DNA of 11,451 bases from Chloroflexota bacterium (GTDB taxonomy: Bacteria > Chloroflexota > Dehalococcoidia > Lucifugimonadales > UBA3495): the NCBI GenBank assembly GCA_028874675.1, contig JAPPJA010000494.1, forward strand, positions 1 through 11,451. The letters are read 5' to 3'. The stretch's first letter is position 1. The number at the start of each line of letters is the position of its first letter. The notes below the pieces were generated by a model, which saw only the letters and a program-made list of their open reading frames with translations, was not told the DNA's origin and made no database searches. Shown in pieces: positions 6,312 through 11,451 of the stretch. A program made the translations under genes and the position numbers.

Positions 6312-6712
6312 CCCTCCATCCTGGTGGTATCTCCCCGGTCCGCACCTGCTTCGAACTTCCAAGCCGCTTCCCATCCATGGTTTCGGGGCGCTGTATCCGA
6401 AACGGCAGCGTCCATACGCATTTGCGGACGACCGGCAACTCCGGCATTGCGCTGGCAGGAGTTCAGGGCTGGCGAGGTTCAGGCGCCGCCCTGCCCCGTT
6501 ATACCGGAGAAGCCAGTTTCCAGGATACTGGCTACCCTTGACCGGGTCCCGGTGTTAGCCCTGCTGGATTCGGGACGACCCCTGACAGGCCACCATGACA
6601 CATCAGCTCCGAACGGTTACTGGCATGATGCGGCTCAAGGATGCCAACGATGAAAGGGTGCTTCTGCCGAGCTTGACCGGCGTAATTTCGAAGCATTGAT
6701 ACCAAACAGGAA
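6312..6712. other. 400-bp stretch without a recognisable gene
   Basis: This lies between the CBS protein stop and the convergent terminator. The frame of the CBS gene stays open after its TAG for 113 more codons to a TGA at 6651-6653, with a GTG at 6324, but the product is Pro/Arg/Ala/Ser-rich, has no visible domain and no ribosome binding site. Small inverted repeats are present: AGCCAGT (6511-6517) with ACTGGCT (6527-6533), and ACCGGG-T-CCCGGT (6541-6553). No tRNA or known RNA motif is recognised. Confidence 0.5.
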
Positions 6713-6740
6713 AAGGGCGGGAGGCTTAAGTCCCGCCCTT
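6713..6740. terminator. Strong bidirectional hairpin terminator between convergent genes
   Basis: A perfect 10-bp inverted repeat, AAGGGCGGGA (6713-6722) and TCCCGCCCTT (6731-6740), with an 8-nt loop. On the minus strand it runs into CCCTTTTCC, giving a T tract for the gene ending at 6801. On the plus strand it is followed by CCTTATTAA and could also stop read-through from the glmU operon. The GC-rich stem, the loop size and the position between converging genes all fit an intrinsic terminator. Confidence 0.8.
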
Positions 6741-6761
6741 CCTTATTAACCGCATTGGCTG

Positions 6762-6780
6762 GGGCCCCGTTTCGGGGCCC
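6762..6780. repeat. Perfect GC hairpin beside the terminator
   Basis: GGGCCCCG (6762-6769) and CGGGGCCC (6773-6780) are perfect 8-bp arms around a TTT loop. It sits 20 nt past the stop of the one-helix membrane protein gene and upstream, in minus sense, of the 6713-6740 terminator. It has no T tract of its own on either strand, so it may be a pause or RNA 3'-end stabilising hairpin, or one half of a tandem terminator. Confidence 0.65.
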
Positions 6781-6800
6781 GCAGCGACTGAAGCTACAGG

Positions 6801-7145
6801 TCACTCCTCAAAGCCGAGGGGATTGACCCAGTGCTCCGGGTCGGAAAACCCTGCGGGGTACAGCTCCTGCGCGCCGATCTCGTCAATGGACGGTCGGGCC
6901 ACGACCTGGGTGTACTTTACGGCGTTACCGGCGCCCCCCGAATTCGCGGTCTCCCCGGCGTCCACGCCGGCGCCTATGGTCGCCACGGCCGCCTGATCGG
7001 CTTCCGCATCCGATGCCAGACCGTAATAGGCGAGGCCCGTAAGCAGCAGGACTCCGGCCAGCGCCGCCACCATCAGGGCGGGCATGTACCTCCCATTCCC
7101 CTGGGGTCTGCTGCCTACCAGCGTGTAGTCATAACCAGCTTCCAT
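6801..7145 (-). CDS. Small single-pass membrane protein, function unknown
   Basis: A 114-residue protein with no family I recognise. Residues 1-20 are a short polar N-terminus containing Arg13 and Arg19. Residues 21-44 form one clear transmembrane helix (M-P-A-L-M-V-A-A-L-A and onward to Y-Y-G-L-A). The rest (45-114) is acidic, Ala/Gly-rich and probably flexible up to about 75, then more ordered, ending N-P-L-G-F-E-E. The positive-inside rule suggests a cytoplasmic N-terminus and an exported C-terminal tail. There is no lipobox or cell-wall sorting motif. The ATG is backed by a very good GGAGGT 5 nt upstream, which makes it a credible gene despite the lack of homology. Two hairpins follow its stop. 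It lies 160 nt behind the zinc-ribbon gene on the same strand, with no convincing promoter seen in between. Confidence 0.72.
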   Translation of the reverse strand: MEAGYDYTLVGSRPQGNGRYMPALMVAALAGVLLLTGLAYYGLASDAEADQAAVATIGAGVDAGETANSGGAGNAVKYTQVVARPSIDEIGAQELYPAGFSDPEHWVNPLGFEE

Positions 7146-7305
7146 ATAACCTCCAAAAAGGGAAAAGATAGAATGAAAAGAGCTGAGATTAAAACACTGT
7201 CACCAATGGGTACTGCCTGAAGCCCTCTTTTTTCCCACCTTGAACCACCCTTCCACTCACAGAGCCAGACGGCACCCGACAGGGAAGAAGATGCTGGAGG
7301 CTTGT

Positions 7306-7518
7306 TCAGCGGGCCCTGGCAGCGTTCATTCCGCCAGGCGTTATCGGCTCATTAAGGTAAATGTCGCCGTTTCTAATCTTTATGTTGAATCCGCAATCCG
7401 GATTGATGCAGACCCACGCTTTGTAATGTACCGCAGCCCCCTGTCCGCCGTAATCGGAAAGGGGTACCAGTTGACCCTGTTGGCATTTCATGCACTTGGG
7501 CAGAGTATATTCTTCCAC
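7306..7518 (-). CDS. Small zinc-ribbon protein, function unknown
   Basis: A 70-residue protein with four cysteines arranged as a zinc ribbon: C-M-K-C (Cys9, Cys12) and C-I-N-P-D-C (Cys37, Cys42). Between them lie Q-G-Q-L-V-P-L-S-D-Y and a short strand, H-Y-K-A-W-V. After the second knuckle, G-F-N-I-K-I-R-N-G-D-I looks like a closing beta-hairpin. The start is GTG, with a G-rich GGGGGGTGA about 4 nt upstream as ribosome binding site, and a promoter-like sequence precedes it. The fold suggests nucleic-acid or protein binding; no specific role can be given. It lies downstream of rpoD but is separated from it by a terminator, so it is probably its own transcription unit. The cysteine spacing and the promoter make it a likely real gene. 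Confidence 0.72.
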   Translation of the reverse strand: MEEYTLPKCMKCQQGQLVPLSDYGGQGAAVHYKAWVCINPDCGFNIKIRNGDIYLNEPITPGGMNAARAR

Positions 7519-7549
7519 TTCGTCACCCCCCAGCCTAACTATTAGGCCG

Positions 7550-7579
7550 AGTATAGCACTGGGATTTTCTGGCCCTCAA
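7550..7579 (-). promoter_or_regulatory. Sigma-70-type promoter for the zinc-ribbon gene
   Basis: On the minus strand TTGAGG (7579-7574) is followed after 18 nt by TATACT (7555-7550), which is also an extended -10 (TGCTATACT). The -10 matches five of six consensus bases and the -35 four. It ends about 30 nt before the GTG start at 7518, a normal leader length, and lies past the rpoD terminator. Confidence 0.6.
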
Positions 7580-7785
7580 GGGTATATCTACACAACAATT
7601 CATGAGTTTGGCTCTGACATTATAGCCGCTGATCGGCTGCTCAGGGCCCTATACTGGCAGCGCGACTGATCCCCTGCATACGTCGAATTGTCCGATCCTC
7701 GACTGCCCTGCCGAGTAATTTCACTGATTCGGACCCTCTATCTATATATACGAAGCCATTTGAGTGACCGGTTCTAACGGGATGC

Positions 7786-7821
7786 AAAAACGAGGAAGAA
7801 GCAATCGCCCCCTCCTCGTTT
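7786..7821 (-). terminator. Intrinsic terminator behind rpoD
   Basis: In rpoD sense, AAACGAGGA (7821-7813) pairs perfectly with TCCTCGTTT (7796-7788), a 9-bp stem that runs into TTTTT (7790-7786). It begins about 25 nt after the rpoD TAA. The 16-nt loop is rather long, but stem, T run and position agree with an intrinsic terminator of the dnaG-rpoD operon. Confidence 0.75.
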
Positions 7822-7846
7822 GCGTTCACACCAACCATGTTTTGGA

Positions 7847-9592
7847 TTACTCGAGGAAGTCCTTGAGCTTGCGGGAACGGGACGGGTGGCGCAACTTGCG
7901 AAGCGCCTTGGCCTCAATCTGCCGGATTCGCTCCCTGGTTACTCCAAACTCCCGTCCGACCTCCTCCAGGGTGCGGCTGCGCCCGTCCTCCAGGCCGAAC
8001 CGCAGCTGCAGGACCCGGCTCTCCCGGTCGGTCAGGGTTCCCAGCACCTCGGAGACCTGCTCCTTGAGCAGCTGGAAGGACGCGGCGTCCGCCGGAGCGG
8101 GGGCCGTGCGGTCCTCGATGAAGTCGCCCAGGTGGGAGTCTTCCTCCTCACCGATGGGAGTTTCCAGGGAGACCGGCTCCTGGGAAATCTTCATGATTTC
8201 CTCGACCTTTTCCGGGCCGATTTCCATGGCGGCGCCGATCTCTTCAGGGGTGGGCTCCCGCCCGTACTCCTGGAGCAGGCGGCGATGCTGCCGCATCAGC
8301 TTGTTGATGGTCTCCACCATGTGGACCGGTATGCGAATGGTCCGGGCCTGGTCCGCGATGGCGCGGGTAATGGCCTGCCGGATCCACCACGTGGCGTAGG
8401 TGCTGAACTTGTAACCCTTGCGGTAGTCAAACTTTTCCACCGCCCGGATCAGGCCGATGTTGCCTTCCTGGATCATGTCCAGCAGGGCCATCCCGCGACC
8501 GATGTACTTCTTGGCCACGCTGACCACCAGCCGGAGATTAGCCTCCGTCAGGTGGGCCTGGGCCCGGTCGCCGTCGGCCTTGATGTGATTGAACCGGCTG
8601 CGGAACAGCGGTTCGTACTTGGCCAGTTCGGGCATCGACCCGACCTCGCTGAAGGTGGCGTCCAGCTGCAGCAGCGTGCAGTCACCGAGCACGTTCGCCG
8701 TTTCCGGAGCGAGAATCCAGCGGTCCAGGGACAGGTTCACCACCTGTCGATAGACCTCGTCCCGCTCCAGGTCCAGGTCCTCCGCCAGGCTGACCAGCAT
8801 GTCCTCCGACACCTGGGCATCTATGGCATCCGCCAGGACCGGTTCGTGGATCAGCTGCGAGAGGGAAGGGTTACGCGGGAGTTCCAGGTAGTCGCTCAAG
8901 GCATCTACCAGCGAAGTGGCGCTGACCAGGCGGCGCAGCAGGGCCTCGGACAGTTCCCAGTTACGGCCGGTGTCGTTGAACTCCTTCCGGATTTTCTTGC
9001 TGAGCAGGTCGGGGCTCCGCAGCGGGCCCAGGTCCACCTTCTCACCCTTGATGCCAAAGTCGGGACCGCGCCGCTCTTCCAGCACCTCCCGCTCCAGGGT
9101 CTGGGTGTACTCTTCGCCCAGCACTTCCTTGCCCAGGGCCAGCAGATGCTTTTCGCCCTCCAGCTTTCGGGCCAGTTCCCGCTCATCCTTGGCGGCCAGC
9201 AGCCCAACCCGGCCGATCTCCCGCAGGTACATCCGAACCGGGTCATCCAGCACCTGCAGGCTCTCTGCCTCGGCTTCCCAGTCGGGCTCCTCGTTTTCTT
9301 CTTCTTCCTCTATTTCGGCGTCGTTGGGCCCCTCATCCGGTCCGGCCGACTTCAGGGCGTCGGTCCGGCCGGTGGGCCACTGGTCATCCTGGTCGTCCTG
9401 ATCGTCAGGCGACTCCACAACCAGCGGGATGGTGGTTACCGCCACCCCCGACCCTTCAACCAGGTCATCCTCATCCTTGACCACCGTGCCAAGAATGCCG
9501 AGGAACTTGTCGCTGTCCGACCGTTCTTCACTAATGTCGTACAAATCATCCTCGGAGCTGATGTCCTGGGTAGCCTTGTTTCGTCTTACCAT
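7847..9592 (-). CDS. rpoD: Housekeeping RNA polymerase sigma factor (sigma-70/SigA)
   Basis: The primary sigma factor, directing RNA polymerase to -35/-10 promoters. Length is 581 residues. The first 115 are acidic, with D-D-Q repeats (63-71) and an E-rich run (93-102), and no obvious region 1.1. Region 1.2 starts D-D-P-V-R-M-Y-L-R-E-I-G (116-127). A spacer of about 200 residues (147-346) separates it from region 2 (347-420), which includes L-R-L-V-V-S-V-A-K-K-Y and the -10 element helix F-S-T-Y-A-T-W-W-I-R-Q-A. Region 3 follows (about 425-500), then region 4.2 with its helix-turn-helix, T-L-E-E-V-G-R-E-F-G-V-T-R-E-R-I-R-Q-I-E (541-560). The ATG lies 6 nt past the dnaG stop; GGGGAAGGTGA overlapping that stop is its ribosome binding site, so the two are coupled. 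Several promoter-like sequences in the window fit its expected specificity. Confidence 0.97.
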   Translation of the reverse strand: MVRRNKATQDISSEDDLYDISEERSDSDKFLGILGTVVKDEDDLVEGSGVAVTTIPLVVESPDDQDDQDDQWPTGRTDALKSAGPDEGPNDAEIEEEEENEEPDWEAEAESLQVLDDPVRMYLREIGRVGLLAAKDERELARKLEGEKHLLALGKEVLGEEYTQTLEREVLEERRGPDFGIKGEKVDLGPLRSPDLLSKKIRKEFNDTGRNWELSEALLRRLVSATSLVDALSDYLELPRNPSLSQLIHEPVLADAIDAQVSEDMLVSLAEDLDLERDEVYRQVVNLSLDRWILAPETANVLGDCTLLQLDATFSEVGSMPELAKYEPLFRSRFNHIKADGDRAQAHLTEANLRLVVSVAKKYIGRGMALLDMIQEGNIGLIRAVEKFDYRKGYKFSTYATWWIRQAITRAIADQARTIRIPVHMVETINKLMRQHRRLLQEYGREPTPEEIGAAMEIGPEKVEEIMKISQEPVSLETPIGEEEDSHLGDFIEDRTAPAPADAASFQLLKEQVSEVLGTLTDRESRVLQLRFGLEDGRSRTLEEVGREFGVTRERIRQIEAKALRKLRHPSRSRKLKDFLE

Positions 9593-9598
9593 ATATTG

Positions 9599-11451
9599 TC
9601 ACCTTCCCCGCAATACTTTCTGTGAGTATTGTTTCCTGGAATCCTGGTTCTCCTTGATCCTTCGGTTAAGGACCAGGGTTTCTTCAGACGCTTCTTCCGA
9701 GAATTCCGCAGGATTGTCGGAGAAGCGAATTTGTTCGGCTGCTTTCAGTTCTTTCAGCTGGCGTTCCTCCAGGCGGGCCAGCACCTTGCCAAGCTCGTCC
9801 TTCCTGACCCATGGTTCCATGGGCGGCAGTTTCCTGGTGGTCAACCGTTCCACATGCTCTCCCAGTTCGGGCAGCAGATAGCGCTTGGCCTGCTCGGCCA
9901 GATTGTCGTCCGGCAAAAGCATCTCAGGCGCCTCCGTCCAGGCCCTGGTCAGCTGCAGATATATTTCCCGGTTCTCCGGCCGTCGGAAGTACTCCGGCGG
10001 CAACCCTCCCAGCGCTGGCAGGTCGTCGGCCAGGTCGGGAAACTGCAGCAGCAGGGTCAGGCAATGCTCGTCCAGGGAGTCGCGCTCCTCGGCAAGCAGG
10101 GCCGAACGGTCAACGCCGTTGCGTCTGGAGGGCCCTTCTTCCGGGCCCCTACCATTGTTCCTGGTCCCATTGGCGGCGCGGGAGTCTCCCTGCCGCATAT
10201 TGGGCCGGTTCAGGGTAGCCCGCAAAGTCTCTTCACGCACCTCCAGAAAATCGGCCAGCTTCCTCAGATAGCTGTCCTGGAGGATGGGTTCATGTACCGC
10301 ATAGATGAACGGGCTGACCCGCTCCACCATGCGCACCTTTCCTTCCGGTGTGGAAGTATCCACCTGAGCCGACAGAGCCGGCAGCAGGTAATCGAAAAGG
10401 GGCGCCCCGTTCTCGACCAGTTCCTCCCACTTTTCCGGCGACTGGCGAATCACCTCGTCCGGATCCTTTCCGTCGGTAAGTACCGCCACCCGGAGATTGA
10501 GGTCCTCCTGTCTCTGGGGCGATGCCGAACCGCCCGACTGCCAGACCCGACGGTTCTGGAACACCTGCCAGGTTGATTCCAGGCTTCGCAGCGTGGCCTG
10601 CTGGCCGGCTGCGTCGGCGTCCAGCGCCATGGTCACTTGCCGGGTAGTCCGCAGAACTTCGGCCACCTGGTGCTCCGTCAGGGCGGTCCCCATGGAAGCC
10701 ACGACGTTGTCGTAGCCGTGCTGGTGGGCCGATATGGCATCCATGTATCCTTCAACAATTACGATACCCTGCTGGCGAGCTGGTTCCCTGGCCAAATACA
10801 TGCCATAAAGGGTGCGACCCTTGTCGAATATCGGGGTGCGCCCGGTGTTCAGGTACTTGGGCATGGAATCGTCCAGCGCCCGGCTGCCGAATCCGGCCAG
10901 CTCACCCTGGCCGTTGCGTATGGGGATTATCAGCCTGCCCCGGAACGCGTCCACGTGGCCCCCGTCCTGGCGCTGGTAGGCTGCCCCGGCCCGTACCATC
11001 ATTTCTGGGGAGAACCCGGACTTCCGGAGATGGTTGAACAGGCCCTGACCGTCCCTGGGACTGAGGCCCAGTTCAAACTTGCCTACGGTCTCCTGGTTTA
11101 TGCCCCGTCCAGCAACGTAGGAACGGGCGTCAACGCCCATGGAAGAGGCAAGGTACTGCTGGAAAAACTCCCGGGCCGCCTCGTTGAGGCGAAACAGGTC
11201 CTCCTGTTCCGACTGGCGCTCCCGGGTGGGCAAGGTAACTCCGGCCTGCTGGGCCAGCCGCTGCAGCGCCTCCCGAAACTCCAGGTTTTCAGCCTTCATT
11301 ATGAAGCCGAAAATATCGCCGCCGGTGGCGCAGGCGCCGAAACAGTGCCACGACTGCCGCTCCTGGTTCACGTAAAAGGACGGCGTCCGTTCCTGGTGGA
11401 AGGGACAGCAGGCCTTGAATGCCCTGCCCGAGTGCTGAAGCGCTACGTAAC
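9599..11451 (-). CDS. dnaG: DNA primase, N-terminus cut by the window edge
   Basis: DnaG makes the RNA primers for replication with the DnaB helicase. 616 residues are visible; by comparison with other primases only about 25 N-terminal residues are missing. Numbered from the window edge, the CHC2 zinc domain shows Cys15 and His18 (C-P-F-H-Q-E-R-T-P-S-F), then Cys36 and Cys40 in W-H-C-F-G-A-C-A-T-G-G-D. The last pair is C-x3-C where most primases have C-x2-C. The RNA polymerase core has F-R-G-R-L-I-I-P-I (169-177) and the TOPRIM motifs E-G-Y-M-D (233-237) and D-A-D-A-A-G (277-282), supplying the metal-binding acids. After a Gly/Arg/Asn-rich linker (about 417-446) comes a helical C-terminal domain, where DnaB would bind. 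A GTG at 11371 lies within the zinc domain and is not the start. It is followed 6 nt later by rpoD. Confidence 0.96.
   Translation of the reverse strand, partial: YVALQHSGRAFKACCPFHQERTPSFYVNQERQSWHCFGACATGGDIFGFIMKAENLEFREALQRLAQQAGVTLPTRERQSEQEDLFRLNEAAREFFQQYLASSMGVDARSYVAGRGINQETVGKFELGLSPRDGQGLFNHLRKSGFSPEMMVRAGAAYQRQDGGHVDAFRGRLIIPIRNGQGELAGFGSRALDDSMPKYLNTGRTPIFDKGRTLYGMYLAREPARQQGIVIVEGYMDAISAHQHGYDNVVASMGTALTEHQVAEVLRTTRQVTMALDADAAGQQATLRSLESTWQVFQNRRVWQSGGSASPQRQEDLNLRVAVLTDGKDPDEVIRQSPEKWEELVENGAPLFDYLLPALSAQVDTSTPEGKVRMVERVSPFIYAVHEPILQDSYLRKLADFLEVREETLRATLNRPNMRQGDSRAANGTRNNGRGPEEGPSRRNGVDRSALLAEERDSLDEHCLTLLLQFPDLADDLPALGGLPPEYFRRPENREIYLQLTRAWTEAPEMLLPDDNLAEQAKRYLLPELGEHVERLTTRKLPPMEPWVRKDELGKVLARLEERQLKELKAAEQIRFSDNPAEFSEEASEETLVLNRRIKENQDSRKQYSQKVLRGR

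Larger units (their letters stand above)
7519..7846. other. 328-bp spacer between rpoD and the zinc-ribbon gene
   Basis: Besides the rpoD terminator (7786-7821) and the zinc-ribbon promoter (7550-7579), the middle (about 7580-7785) contains no credible gene. It is more AT-rich than its surroundings in places (for example around 7738-7752). It has a small hairpin, AGCCG (7624-7628)/CGGCT (7634-7638). I see no tRNA or known RNA. Confidence 0.5.

Noticed and set aside
7770..7778. GGTTCTAAC resembling a tRNA T-loop.
   Set aside because: The purine and the cytosine required in the loop are missing and no acceptor or anticodon arm can be drawn around it.
7641..7838. A 65-codon minus-strand frame directly after rpoD.
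   Set aside because: It overlaps the rpoD terminator, lacks a ribosome binding site and shows no family features.
7820..9625. A 601-codon open frame antisense to the whole of rpoD.
   Set aside because: The opposite strand encodes a canonical sigma factor; the antisense product is Gln/Leu/Val-rich with no domain, as expected from GC-rich codon usage.

Overview
The window is a GC-rich bacterial chromosome segment of housekeeping and small metabolic genes. The gene types fit a member of the Chloroflexota, possibly the Dehalococcoidia/SAR202 side. This rests on the style of the primase and sigma factor, the C-x3-C primase zinc motif, and the cupin, amidase and small aspartic-protease genes; the taxonomy is inference, not proof. 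I see no tRNA, rRNA, CRISPR array, insertion sequence, integrase or phage gene.

Layout. Positions 1-3515 are all on the minus strand. In transcription order they are a GatC-like small subunit and an amidase-signature enzyme (3515-1889), a two-gene module of an 86-residue conserved protein and a single-DTG aspartic protease (1820-1191), a cupin (1120-755) with a hairpin terminator behind it, and an alpha/beta hydrolase that runs off the left edge. A 207-bp divergent spacer with several strong inverted repeats separates this block from a plus-strand pair: glmU (3723-5099) and a CBS/CorC_HlyC membrane protein (5106-6311), 6 bp apart and in the same frame. About 490 bp without a convincing gene follows, ending in two perfect hairpins. 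The rest is minus strand: a one-helix membrane protein (7145-6801), a zinc-ribbon protein (7518-7306) with its own promoter-like sequence, and the tightly coupled dnaG-rpoD pair (11451-7847), with dnaG cut by the right edge and a terminator behind rpoD.

How the genes work together. dnaG-rpoD is the core of the classical macromolecular synthesis operon, joining replication initiation to housekeeping transcription. GlmU makes UDP-N-acetylglucosamine for envelope polymers, and the CBS protein behind it is probably a membrane ion transporter or regulator. The GatC-like/amidase pair has no gatB beside it and looks like a stand-alone hydrolase complex rather than the tRNA amidotransferase. The most unusual items are the protease/partner module, the GatC-like/amidase pair, the structured leader before glmU, and the chain of in-frame open segments running from glmU to 6653.
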